Below are positions 48,341-56,447 of a DNA stretch of 58,805 nt, in pieces. Each line of letters begins with the position of its first letter. The stretch's first letter is position 1. The stretch comes from Syntrophomonas sp. UBA5288. GTDB taxonomy: Bacteria > Bacillota > Syntrophomonadia > Syntrophomonadales > Syntrophomonadaceae. A program made the translations under genes and the position numbers. The notes below the pieces were generated by a model, which saw nothing but the letters and a program-made list of their open reading frames with translations, searched no databases and was not told the DNA's origin. The stretch lies in contig DHSK01000062.1 in assembly GCA_002408445.1 (NCBI GenBank), positions 15,689 to 74,493 of the forward strand. The letters are read 5' to 3'.

Positions 48341-48364
48341 TAAATTTTGAGAGTAGGATGCAAC

Positions 48365-48733
48365 ATGCCCAGAAAACCGCGCTGCCGAAAAGTAGAATCA
48401 GAACCGGAAGTAAGATATTTTAAACCACAGGGAATACCTGTGGCCGATCTGGAAGAAGTTGTATTGAAAGTTGAAGAGTTGGAAGCGGTCAGGTTAAAAG
48501 ACCTGATGAACCTGGAACAGGAGGATTGCGCCCGGATGATGCGCGTATCCCGACCAACTTTTCAGCGTATCCTTGCCTCAGCCCATGCCGGTATTGCCGA
48601 TGCCTTGATAAATGGCAAGGCCCTGCGTATAGAGGGGGGCAATTACTGCCTGGGTGCAGGTTTCTGCCGTAAACAGGGCCGTCGCCTGAAACAAAACGAA
48701 ACCTGCGAGGTAATGTCTGAGAAAACAGAATAA
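48365..48733 (+). CDS. DUF134 (UPF0251) predicted DNA-binding protein
   Basis: About 122 residues from ATG 48365, matching the family start MPRKPRCRKV; an in-frame start 18 bases earlier is less likely. The sigma-4-like helix-turn-helix is LEQEDCARMMRVSRPTFQRI. A conserved cysteine region (NYCLGAGFCRKQ) occurs near the C-terminus and may bind metal. Such proteins often neighbour NifB/NifX-type dinitrogenase cofactor proteins; none is seen in this window. Function is unproven. A terminator follows. Confidence 0.85.
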   Translation: MPRKPRCRKVESEPEVRYFKPQGIPVADLEEVVLKVEELEAVRLKDLMNLEQEDCARMMRVSRPTFQRILASAHAGIADALINGKALRIEGGNYCLGAGFCRKQGRRLKQNETCEVMSEKTE

Positions 48734-48743
48734 TAAAACAGAG

Positions 48744-48777
48744 GCCAGGCATGGGGACGGTTCTTATGCCTGGCTTT
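48744..48777 (+). terminator. Terminator after the DUF134 gene
   Basis: GCCAGGCAT / ATGCCTGGC (48744-48752, 48766-48774) followed by TTTTGCC. Between here and the next gene, GTTAGGGG/CCCCTTAC (48841-48861) gives a second small dyad, with no gene seen in the remaining 210 bases. Confidence 0.75.
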
Positions 48778-48993
48778 TGCCTACGGAGACCGGCGGTAAG
48801 GCATAGCCTACCGGTGAGTTTTACCATGGGGACATTTCCGGTTAGGGGTGTGGCCCCTTACCTTTGGCCTATTTTTATTTATTTTTATTATCTAACAGGA
48901 AAATACCATCATTTAATGGAATATATAAGCACTATGACAAAATTGGAAGATCTAATGGTTAAGGCATAATTATCGTATAGAGGAGGGTATAAT

Positions 48994-49473
48994 ATGGCTG
49001 ATGAGATTCAACTGGTGGTATTTAGGCTTAAAGGTGCCAACACCGTATGCGAATATGGTGTACCCATCACCAAGGTGCAGGAGATAATCCCCATGACTGC
49101 GCCGACCAGACTTCCGCAGGCCCCGGCTTTTGTAGAGGGAATTATAAACCTGCGCGGGAAAATAATACCAATAATCGATTTGAAGAAAAGATTTGAAATG
49201 GGTTCGTCGGAGGTTACTAATGAAACCCGAAGTGTGGTAGTAGAAGTCGAAGGTCATACAGTGGGTATTATAGTTGATGAAGTGAGTGAAGTTTTGCGCT
49301 TGTCGTTGGACAGCATTGAACCTGCCCCTACCATTATCGGTGGTATTACGGCTGAATACCTGACCGGGGTAGGTAAAGTCGATGATCGGCTCTTGATTTT
49401 ACTTGATATGGATAAGATACTGAACGAAGGAGAAAAAGCTGAACTGGTAGCGGCGGCACAGGAGGAAATTTAA
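48994..49473 (+). CDS. cheW: CheW chemotaxis coupling protein
   Basis: A 159-residue CheW. Hallmarks are VPITKVQEIIPMTAPTRLPQ, FVEGIINLRGKIIPIIDLKK and the C-terminal LLILLDMDKIL. It links chemoreceptors to CheA. No cheA, receptor or flagellar gene is in the window, so it is an orphan copy. ATG follows AGAGGAGGG. Confidence 0.93.
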   Translation: MADEIQLVVFRLKGANTVCEYGVPITKVQEIIPMTAPTRLPQAPAFVEGIINLRGKIIPIIDLKKRFEMGSSEVTNETRSVVVEVEGHTVGIIVDEVSEVLRLSLDSIEPAPTIIGGITAEYLTGVGKVDDRLLILLDMDKILNEGEKAELVAAAQEEI

Positions 49474-49485
49474 GAACGGGAATCG

Positions 49486-49517
49486 GCCCTGGAATCTGGT
49501 CAGGTTTCAGGGCTTTT
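49486..49517 (+). terminator. Terminator after cheW
   Basis: GCCCTGGAA pairs with TTTCAGGGC (49486-49494, 49505-49513), followed by TTTTCTTG. Confidence 0.75.
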
Positions 49518-49542
49518 CTTGTTTATGAGGAAGGCGATTTTA

Positions 49543-49917
49543 TTGATAGGTATCGATATGGTTGATATTGAAAGATTAAAATTGGTTGTTACCCGGACTC
49601 CGCGCTTTTTGGAGCGGGTCTTTACTGCGAACGAATTGCAGTATTGTTACGGCAAATCCAATCCTTATCCCTCCCTGGCCGCCCGTTTTGCCGCCAAAGA
49701 AGCCTTCCGCAAATTGCATACCGATTTTATAAAAGGGGTACGTTTTCACGATGTTGAAGTTATAAATCAGGCGATGGGAAAACCTGAATTGCTGGTCCAT
49801 GGACAGGCGTTAAAACAATGCCGGGCCCATCAGATTAAGGAGTTGAGTATGAGCATTTCTCATACTCATCATCAGGCGATAGCGGTAGTCATCGCCACGG
49901 AAAGGATGGTTCCATGA
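49543..49917 (+). CDS. acpS: Holo-acyl-carrier-protein synthase AcpS
   Basis: About 124 residues. The start chosen is TTG 49543 because the protein then begins MIGIDMVDIERL, the fixed AcpS start; AGGAAGG precedes it. Catalytic Asp in IDMVDIERL and Glu in FAAKEAFRK coordinate magnesium, and SMSISHTHHQAIAVVIA ends the fold. It transfers phosphopantetheine from CoA to acyl carrier protein. The end overlaps the nnr gene (ATGA). Confidence 0.93.
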   Translation: MIGIDMVDIERLKLVVTRTPRFLERVFTANELQYCYGKSNPYPSLAARFAAKEAFRKLHTDFIKGVRFHDVEVINQAMGKPELLVHGQALKQCRAHQIKELSMSISHTHHQAIAVVIATERMVP

Positions 49918-51464
49918 AACTGCTTAAAGCTGAAGAAATGAAGAGGATTGACAAAAAGGCCAGTACCGATTATGAGATACCGAGTCTCATCTTGATGGAG
50001 AATGCCGGCCTGCGCACAGTGGAAGTAATCGATGAGATGCTGGCCCCAACCGCCGGTAAAACGGTGGTGATAATAGCAGGAAAAGGTAACAACGGCGGTG
50101 ACGGCCTGGTGGTAGCCCGGCATCTCATAAATGCGGGAGCGACGGTAGATGTTTTTATGCTGGGAGAAGCAGACCGGATGACCCCCGATGCCGGCACCAA
50201 TTATCGGATTCTGGCCAAAATGACGGACCGGATTTATCCCCTATTTACGGAAGAACACTTGGACCGGCTGATGCTGTCATTGCTGGTCTGCGATATTATT
50301 GTGGATGCCATGTATGGTATTGGTTTTAAAGGGGTCCTGGGTGATTTCGATGCCCGGGTGGTGAAAATGATGAACTGGTGCAAAGCTCCGGTAGTGGCGG
50401 TAGATATCCCTTCCGGAGTGGAAGCCGATACCGGTAAAGTACACGGCGAGGCAGTTAAAGCCAGGCAGACGGTAACCTTTGCCCTGCCCAAAATAGGAAT
50501 GGTGGTGGAACCGGGTAAAGATTATGCCGGCACTTTGACCGTTGCCGATATATCCATTCCCCGGTCTTTACTGGAAAGCCCGGAACTTACGACCAATTTA
50601 ATTACTGAGGCCATGATTAAGCCTTATCTATATACCCGGGCTCCGGAAACGCACAAAGGTACTTATGGGCATGCTCTCATTATAGGCGGCTCACTGGGGA
50701 TGACCGGGGCAGTCAGAATGTCTTCCTTTGCCGCACTGCGCATTGGTGCGGGGCTGGTTACCGCTGCCGTACCGCTTTCGGCTTTGCCCATTGCTGCGGC
50801 CGATATGGAAGTAATGACTACTCCTTTAGCCGAAACAGAGAACTCTGCCATTGCCCTGGAGGCTTTACCGGTTATTGAGAATTTGCTGACTGCCGCCTCA
50901 GTTTGTACCATAGGACCGGGCATGTCCAGATATCCTGAAGCCGGCGCGGTGCTCCGTTTTGTGCTGGAGAAAGCAGGCAGTCCGGTAGTTATTGATGCCG
51001 ACGGCCTTAATGCACTGGGAGGGGAGGCCCATATTTTAAAAAATCGCCAGGTGCCGATAGTATTAACCCCTCATCCCGGCGAAATGGCCCGTTTGATCAA
51101 TCGGACCATAGAAGAGATTCAAGCCGATCGCATGCAAATAGCCCGTCAATTTGCGGTAGAATATGGTGTGTGTCTGGTGTTGAAGGGCAACAAGACGATT
51201 GTGGCCACACCCTCAGGCGAGGTCTTTGTAAATATTACGGGTAATCCTGGTATGGCCACAGCCGGCAGCGGAGATGTTTTAAGCGGTATGATTGCCGGAC
51301 TTATCGCTCAAGGCCTAAAGACCCGGGATGCAGCCATAACTGCCGTTTATTTGCATGGATTGGCGGGAGATTATGCCGCCGGGGAAAAAGGACAAAGAGG
51401 TATTGTAGCAGGTGATATACTAAATACTATCCCGTATATTTTAAAACAATTGGAGAATAATTAA
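49914..51464 (+). CDS. nnr: Bifunctional NAD(P)H-hydrate repair enzyme (epimerase and dehydratase)
   Basis: A 516-residue fusion. The N-terminal NAXE/YjeF_N epimerase (about 1-215) has GKGNNGGDGLVVARHL and VAVDIPSGVEADTG. The C-terminal NAXD dehydratase (about 230-510) is a ribokinase-like fold with HKGTYGHALIIGGSLGMTGA, VLTPHPGEMARL and NPGMATAGSGDVLSGMIAGL. It repairs the hydrated forms of NADH and NADPH. Coupled to acpS by a four-base overlap, the usual Firmicutes arrangement. Confidence 0.95.
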   Translation: MKLLKAEEMKRIDKKASTDYEIPSLILMENAGLRTVEVIDEMLAPTAGKTVVIIAGKGNNGGDGLVVARHLINAGATVDVFMLGEADRMTPDAGTNYRILAKMTDRIYPLFTEEHLDRLMLSLLVCDIIVDAMYGIGFKGVLGDFDARVVKMMNWCKAPVVAVDIPSGVEADTGKVHGEAVKARQTVTFALPKIGMVVEPGKDYAGTLTVADISIPRSLLESPELTTNLITEAMIKPYLYTRAPETHKGTYGHALIIGGSLGMTGAVRMSSFAALRIGAGLVTAAVPLSALPIAAADMEVMTTPLAETENSAIALEALPVIENLLTAASVCTIGPGMSRYPEAGAVLRFVLEKAGSPVVIDADGLNALGGEAHILKNRQVPIVLTPHPGEMARLINRTIEEIQADRMQIARQFAVEYGVCLVLKGNKTIVATPSGEVFVNITGNPGMATAGSGDVLSGMIAGLIAQGLKTRDAAITAVYLHGLAGDYAAGEKGQRGIVAGDILNTIPYILKQLENN

Positions 51465-51505
51465 CTGCAGACTGAACAGTACAAATTTGAACAGGAAGAG
51501 AGGTT

Positions 51506-51967
51506 ATGGAAATGCTGGCCAAAGATATTATGACCCGAGAGGTTATTACGGTTGGTCCGGAAGAAAAGGTAGAAAAAGTCGCCCAAATACTGGTGGAGCA
51601 CAAAATCAGCGGTATACCCGTGGTTGATGCCGATAAGCATGTTTTAGGCATAGTCACGGAAAAGGATTTGATGATAAAAGCCAGCGAACTGAAGGTGCCA
51701 TTCTATATTACTTTATTTGACAGTATTATTTTTCTGGATAACCCCATACGTTTTAATAATAACGTCAAGAAATATACTGCTTCCGAAGTCAGGGATGCCA
51801 TGACCAAAAGGGTGGTAGTAGCGGATGAAAATACTCCGGTCCCGGAAGTAGTTGAGTTAATGCAAAAAAAACGGATAAACCGTATTCCGATAGTGCGGCA
51901 TGACAAACTGGTAGGGATTATTACTCGTAACGACGTATTGAAATCGCTGGTGCAAGAGAATGGATAA
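51506..51967 (+). CDS. CBS-domain pair protein
   Basis: A 153-residue protein made of two CBS motifs: AKDIMTREVITVGPEEKVEK and, after a linker, EVRDAMTKRVVVADENTPVP with the typical INRIPIVRHDKLVGIITRND end. CBS pairs bind adenine nucleotides and regulate partner proteins. No extra domain. It overlaps alr by eight bases, suggesting shared expression. Partner unknown. Confidence 0.9.
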   Translation: MEMLAKDIMTREVITVGPEEKVEKVAQILVEHKISGIPVVDADKHVLGIVTEKDLMIKASELKVPFYITLFDSIIFLDNPIRFNNNVKKYTASEVRDAMTKRVVVADENTPVPEVVELMQKKRINRIPIVRHDKLVGIITRNDVLKSLVQENG

Positions 51968-53078
51968 TACAGCTAGAACTTGGGCAGAAATAGATTTAGC
52001 AGCCATAAAACATAACCTAACCAGCATCAAAGCATTGATCGGATCGCATACCAAGTTGATGGCAGTAGTAAAAGCCAATGCCTATGGGCATGGCATGGAA
52101 GAAGTGGCGCGGGCCGCACTGGAGGCCGGAACAGAGTTTTTCGGGGTAGCGTCGCTGGAAGAAGCAATGGCATTGCGCCATTGCGGTATAAATACTCCGG
52201 TACTGGTGTTGGGATATATACCCACCCGGTATGCTTCCCTGGTAATAGATAATAATATTAGTGCCGCCGTTTATGATCTAGAAACAGCCTTGGCATACTC
52301 TAAGGCAGCAGGTCCGAAAAAGGCCAAATTGCATATCAAACTTGACACCGGCATGGGCCGTATTGGGTTTATACCAGGAGAAGAAGCTGTTAGTGACATT
52401 GTAACCATCAGCCGTTTGCCGGGCATTGAACTGGAGGGCATTTTTACCCATTTTGCCGTAGCGGACAGGAAAGATAAGAGCTATACGCACCGGCAATTGG
52501 GTTTGTTCCAGGAGATGCTGGAGGAACTGGAAAATCGCGGGGTAAAGCCGGAACTAAAACACGTCGCCAACAGCGCGGCTATCATGGATATGCCGGAAAC
52601 CAGATTCGATATGGTTCGCAGTGGTATTATAACTTACGGTCTTTATCCTTCCAATGAGGTTAAACGCCAGAATCTTGATCTTATACCGGCTATGCGCATG
52701 AAAAGCCGGGTTACTATGGTTAAGACTCTGAAAAAGGGCGAAGCGGTCAGCTATGGCTGTACCTTTGTCAGTTCTTCCGATATGAAAATTGCCACGGTGG
52801 CAGCAGGCTATGCGGACGGCTACAGCCGTTCATTATCTAACCGGGCCTGGGCTGCTATCAAAGGACAGCGGGTACCATTAATCGGAACCGTCTGTATGGA
52901 TCAATGTATGTTTGACGTCAGCGAGGTCGACAATGTTAAAACAGGTGATGAGATAATTCTTTTCGGACGGCCTCAAGATGGTATTACAGTTGATGATTTA
53001 GCCGGTATCGCCCAAACTATTAATTATGAATTGGTCTGTTTAATAACCCCACGAGTACCGAGAATCTACACCTCGTAA
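51960..53078 (+). CDS. alr: Alanine racemase
   Basis: A 372-residue PLP enzyme converting L- to D-alanine for peptidoglycan. The PLP lysine lies in AVVKANAYGHG (about Lys38), the second catalytic base is Tyr in AVSYGCTFVS, and substrate-binding ARTWAEIDLAAIKHNL opens the chain. Full length. Position before ndoAI-ndoA matches Bacillus. Confidence 0.96.
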   Translation: MDNTARTWAEIDLAAIKHNLTSIKALIGSHTKLMAVVKANAYGHGMEEVARAALEAGTEFFGVASLEEAMALRHCGINTPVLVLGYIPTRYASLVIDNNISAAVYDLETALAYSKAAGPKKAKLHIKLDTGMGRIGFIPGEEAVSDIVTISRLPGIELEGIFTHFAVADRKDKSYTHRQLGLFQEMLEELENRGVKPELKHVANSAAIMDMPETRFDMVRSGIITYGLYPSNEVKRQNLDLIPAMRMKSRVTMVKTLKKGEAVSYGCTFVSSSDMKIATVAAGYADGYSRSLSNRAWAAIKGQRVPLIGTVCMDQCMFDVSEVDNVKTGDEIILFGRPQDGITVDDLAGIAQTINYELVCLITPRVPRIYTS

Positions 53079-53169
53079 GGTCTTTTGTAATTATTGGATT
53101 TGCGAGTGCAACTGCAAGTTATTATAATTAGTTATGGAGTCTTATCTGTTGTTGCGGAGGTGCTCGTTT

Positions 53170-53439
53170 TTGCCAAATTCGAAACGAATTATAATTACTG
53201 TCCCTGAGAATTTACTTTCTGAGATGGATACCTTAACTACAGTGGAAAGTAAAAACCGCAGTGAAATAGTCAGAGAGGCTATCAGATTTTATCTTAGGGA
53301 GCGAAAAAAGAATTTGACCAGAGAACAAATGAAAAAAGGCTATTTGGAAATGGCTGAATTGAATTTAAATCTTGCCAGTGAACATTATGGGATAGAAGAA
53401 GAAGCCATCATTAACGGTATAGATAAATTGTTGGAGTGA
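53170..53439 (+). CDS. ndoAI: EndoAI/MazE-type ribbon-helix-helix antitoxin
   Basis: About 89 residues from TTG 53170, preceded by GCGGAGGTG; the first residues then are MPNSKRIIITVPENLL, the normal start. A ribbon-helix-helix DNA-binding N-terminus (SKNRSEIVREAIRFYL) is followed by a toxin-binding C-terminal tail (NLASEHYGIEEEAIING). An in-frame ATG at 53134 has no ribosome site. It neutralises the downstream endoribonuclease and probably represses the pair. Confidence 0.9.
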   Translation: MPNSKRIIITVPENLLSEMDTLTTVESKNRSEIVREAIRFYLRERKKNLTREQMKKGYLEMAELNLNLASEHYGIEEEAIINGIDKLLE

Positions 53440-53447
53440 TAAGATAG

Positions 53448-53798
53448 ATGATAAAAAGGGGCGAAATCTATTTTGCACAGCTTAATCCGGTGGTAGGGTC
53501 TGAACAGGGCGGAATTAGACCGGTACTTGTAGTGCAAAATGATATCGGCAATCAGTACAGTCCCACCACGATAGTACTGGCCATAACCTCTCAGATTAAT
53601 AAAGCCAAACTCCCTACCCATGTTGAACTTAAGGCAAAGACCTACGGTATGGAACGCGACTCGGTAGTACTGGCGGAACAGATCCGGACTATTGACAAGG
53701 CCAGATTAAAACAGAGACTGGCGGCCCTCGATGAAGAGACCATGCAGAAGGTGGATAAGGCCATAACGGTAAGCCTGGGATTATATGACATACCCTGA
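53448..53798 (+). CDS. ndoA: EndoA/MazF-type mRNA interferase toxin
   Basis: A 116-residue PemK/MazF toxin: IKRGEIYFAQLNPVVGSEQG, RPVLVVQNDIGN, and catalytic Arg and Thr within GGIRP and LAITSQINK. It cleaves mRNA at specific short sequences, by analogy UACAU in Bacillus. It pairs with ndoAI eight bases upstream. Confidence 0.94.
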   Translation: MIKRGEIYFAQLNPVVGSEQGGIRPVLVVQNDIGNQYSPTTIVLAITSQINKAKLPTHVELKAKTYGMERDSVVLAEQIRTIDKARLKQRLAALDEETMQKVDKAITVSLGLYDIP

Positions 53799-53838
53799 AA
53801 ATACATAATAACTAAACATTACATCACAAATACACCTG

Positions 53839-53869
53839 GGATTGGATATAATATTCCGATCCTTTTTTA
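53839..53869 (+). terminator. Terminator after ndoA
   Basis: GGATTGG pairs with CCGATCC (53839-53845, 53856-53862) with one G-T pair, followed by TTTTTTAT. Confidence 0.7.
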
Positions 53870-53915
53870 TTTGGGGACAATCATAATTTATAATTCAAGC
53901 CGTAACTATGCAAAT

Positions 53916-53971
53916 GTCATCCTGAGGAAAACCGAAGGATCTTAAGATTCTTCGCTAAGGCTCAGAATGAC
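53916..53971. repeat. Palindromic dispersed repeat, short form (copy R4)
   Basis: Hairpin GTCATCCTGAGGAAAACCGAAGGATCTTAAGATTC... ending CTCAGAATGAC; arms about 24 bases with mismatches. It lacks the CGAAAAT outer ends of the long copies. Confidence 0.8.
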
Positions 53972-54080
53972 AAATGGGGTCTGGGGAATTATGCAAACTC
54001 TCAAATATGCGCTTTTTAATGGAGGCATAGTCGTTCAGACCCGGACCGGGCAAACGGGGACTTAAACCATTAGGAGGGGG

Positions 54081-54779
54081 TTGAGTTTTTTGAAAGTGTT
54101 GATTGGTATCACCGGCAGCCGTGACGATGACACGGGTTCAGTCTTCCTTAAAGATTATTATCTCAACGCGATCGGTGCAGCCGGGGGAATGCCTGTAATA
54201 TTGCCTCCCACGCGTGATGATGAACTTATTGAAAGCTATTTAACCCTTTGCGGGGGGGTACTTTTGTCGGGCGGTGGGGATATAGACCCGGCCTGGTGGG
54301 GGGGGGAACCACTTAAGGGATTGGGCAGGGTCAGCCTTTTACGTGATTATTTCGAGATCCGGCTTACCCGGCTGGCTTTAAGGCAAAATATCCCGGTACT
54401 GGGGATTTGCCGCGGCTGCCAGGTTATGAATGTAGCGGTAGGGGGGAGCCTTATCCAGGATCTGCCGGGTGGGTTTGAACATAATCAAAATGCCCCCCGG
54501 GACGTACCTATTCATGGTATATTAATTGATAACGGTTCCAGATTAGCGTCTATTATCGGAAAAGATAGAATAAGAGTAAATAGTTTTCACCACCAGGCGG
54601 TAAAACAGCTGGCTGATGGCTTGAAAATTACGGCCTGTGCTTCCGACGGTACGGTGGAGGCTCTGGAAGATCCCGGACAGGCTTTTTTTATCGGTGTACA
54701 GTGGCATCCCGAATGTTTAAATGATGAAGCCTCCGGTCAGTTGTTCAAATCCTTTGTCAGTGCGGCTAAGGGCATTTAA
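54081..54779 (+). CDS. Gamma-glutamyl-gamma-aminobutyrate hydrolase-like class I glutamine amidotransferase (PuuD/C26)
   Basis: A 232-residue class I glutamine amidotransferase-fold hydrolase. Nucleophile Cys is in PVLGICRGCQVMNVA, with His and Glu in FIGVQWHPE; GGVLLSGGGDIDPAWW is typical of PuuD-like members. TTG starts at 54081 or 54090 are both possible (AGGAGGGGG precedes). It likely cleaves gamma-glutamyl compounds. No putrescine pathway gene is nearby, so substrate is open. Confidence 0.87.
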   Translation: MSFLKVLIGITGSRDDDTGSVFLKDYYLNAIGAAGGMPVILPPTRDDELIESYLTLCGGVLLSGGGDIDPAWWGGEPLKGLGRVSLLRDYFEIRLTRLALRQNIPVLGICRGCQVMNVAVGGSLIQDLPGGFEHNQNAPRDVPIHGILIDNGSRLASIIGKDRIRVNSFHHQAVKQLADGLKITACASDGTVEALEDPGQAFFIGVQWHPECLNDEASGQLFKSFVSAAKGI

Positions 54780-54781
54780 TA

Positions 54782-54886
54782 CGAAAATACTGTTCTTGTC
54801 ATTCTGAACGCAGTGAAGAATCTTGCCGATATTAATGATTAACAAGGGAAGGATCCTTCGTTAACACTCAGGATGACGCATTTTCA
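54782..54886. repeat. Palindromic dispersed repeat, long form (copy R5)
   Basis: About 105 bases: CGAAAATACTGTTCTTGTCA at one end, and CTCAGGATGACGCATTTTCA at the other. Same orientation as R3 and inverted relative to R2. It begins three bases after the stop of the preceding gene. Confidence 0.88.
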
Positions 54887-55035
54887 TAGGCGGTTGTGGC
54901 ATGCGGCTATGGACGGTTAATTGGGTCTAAAGAGACAGCTGCGTCTCTCTGGGATATTATTTAATTGGGAAGCCGCTAACCGACCCCAAATAAAGCGACA
55001 TAACATATAGTGTATCAGGAGAGGAGATTTCGAAA

Positions 55036-56181
55036 GTGCTGGCGATAAAAGGCGGAAAAGTATTTACTATGGGCAGTCAAGGTATAATAGACCATGCTGT
55101 CATCCTGGTCGATAAAAAAATAATCAAGGCGGTAGGAAGTGATATTGCCATACCGGCTGATGCAACAGTCATAGATGCAACCGGCAAGTATGTTACTCCC
55201 GGCTTTATAGATGCCCATACCCATATAGGCCTGGAGGAGGAGATCTATGGTACAGTAGGCGATGACGTCAACGAAGCCAGTGATCCTTTGACACCTCAAT
55301 TACAGGCGGTTGATGGTATAAATTTTGCCGACCTGGCTTTTACCGATGCTTTAAAAGGGGGAGTTACCAGATCAATGTGTATGCCCGGGAGTGCTAACGT
55401 AATCGGCGGGCAGGCAGTTTTCTTAAAACATCTGGCTCCCACTTTAAGTGAAATGATTTACCACAATCCCTGGGGACTTAAGGCGGCCCTGGGGGAAAAT
55501 CCGAAACGGGTCTATACCAGGCAGAAGAAAACACCCCAGACCCGCATGGCCAATGCCAGTTTGATGCGGGAAGCATTGTACCGGGCTTCCCGGCTGGTCG
55601 ATAAGGATGATGACCAGGATACCTTAAAACAGCTTCCACTGATCATGGTACTCAAAGGGCAAATGCCCCTATTAGTGCATGTTCACCGGGCTGATGATAT
55701 TCTTACCGCCCTGCGCATTAAGGATGAGTTCCATATTGATATGATAATTCAGCATGGGACCGAGGCCTTTCTGGTAGCAGATGAATTGGAGAAGAGAGAT
55801 GTTCCGGTATTTTTAGGTCCCTTGCTGGTAAATCGGGCTAAGGTGGAAATGAAAGAAGTTTCTTTTAAAAATGCCCTGCGGTTGGAGCAAAGTGGAGTCC
55901 GGTTCAGTATAATTACCGACCATCCGGTGGTACCAATTGAACATTTACGTGTATGTGCCGCGCTTACGGTACGGGAAGGATTAGATGAATACGCGGCTCT
56001 GCAGGCTCTGACCTGCAGGCCGGCTGAGATGCTCCGGGTTGATCATGAAATTGGCTCGCTAAAACCGGGTCAAAGGGCCGATATAGTAATTTTTGACGGC
56101 CACCCCCTGGAATTTCGCTCAAAAGTGGATTGGGTGTTAGTGGATGGAGAAGTGTGGGGGGATGACAGTGAAAAAAGGTGA
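55036..56181 (+). CDS. Amidohydrolase (imidazolonepropionase-like)
   Basis: A 381-residue metal-dependent amidohydrolase. Metal-binding HxH is in FIDAHTHIGLEEE, further His in LLVHVHRADD and MIIQHGTEAF, and Asp in SIITDHPVVP. The C-terminal GSLKPGQRADIVIFDGHPLE is typical of the superfamily. Starts at GTG 55036 after AGGAGAGGAG. Substrate not predicted. It overlaps the small gene downstream by about 20 bases. Confidence 0.88.
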   Translation: MLAIKGGKVFTMGSQGIIDHAVILVDKKIIKAVGSDIAIPADATVIDATGKYVTPGFIDAHTHIGLEEEIYGTVGDDVNEASDPLTPQLQAVDGINFADLAFTDALKGGVTRSMCMPGSANVIGGQAVFLKHLAPTLSEMIYHNPWGLKAALGENPKRVYTRQKKTPQTRMANASLMREALYRASRLVDKDDDQDTLKQLPLIMVLKGQMPLLVHVHRADDILTALRIKDEFHIDMIIQHGTEAFLVADELEKRDVPVFLGPLLVNRAKVEMKEVSFKNALRLEQSGVRFSIITDHPVVPIEHLRVCAALTVREGLDEYAALQALTCRPAEMLRVDHEIGSLKPGQRADIVIFDGHPLEFRSKVDWVLVDGEVWGDDSEKR

Positions 56182-56359
56182 TATGTTTACCGTATATTTG
56201 GACGGAAACATGATGACCATATGCGTTTTAGGCTTTTATAACGAGGAATACACCGGTGAGGAAATGGTCATCCTGGCCGTAGTGAGCCAGGACAATATGG
56301 TTCACGTTCCTCTGGATGACCTGAACGGTCTCTTCCGTCCTCAAAAATATATTAACTAA
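56162..56359 (+). CDS. Small conserved-looking protein of unknown function
   Basis: About 65 residues from ATG 56162, preceded by GGGGGG; an ATG at 56144 is also in frame. It has alternating hydrophobic strands (MMTICVLGFYNEEYTGEEMV, ILAVVSQDNMVHVPLDDL). No membrane span, no recognised family. The overlap with the amidohydrolase gene suggests coupled expression. It could be a small subunit or regulator; no function is assigned. Confidence 0.55.
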   Translation: MTVKKGDMFTVYLDGNMMTICVLGFYNEEYTGEEMVILAVVSQDNMVHVPLDDLNGLFRPQKYIN

Positions 56360-56447
56360 GTCCCATTCCAGTATTTACATCAAGGAATTTCCGCCGCTTT
56401 AAACGAATTAGTTATAGGTTTAAAAAAATGGTAAGGAGTTCCTTGAT

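Noticed and set aside
53134..53169. Upstream ATG as start of the ndoAI antitoxin
   Set aside because: No ribosome site; the TTG at 53170 has GGAGGTG upstream and gives the usual N-terminus.
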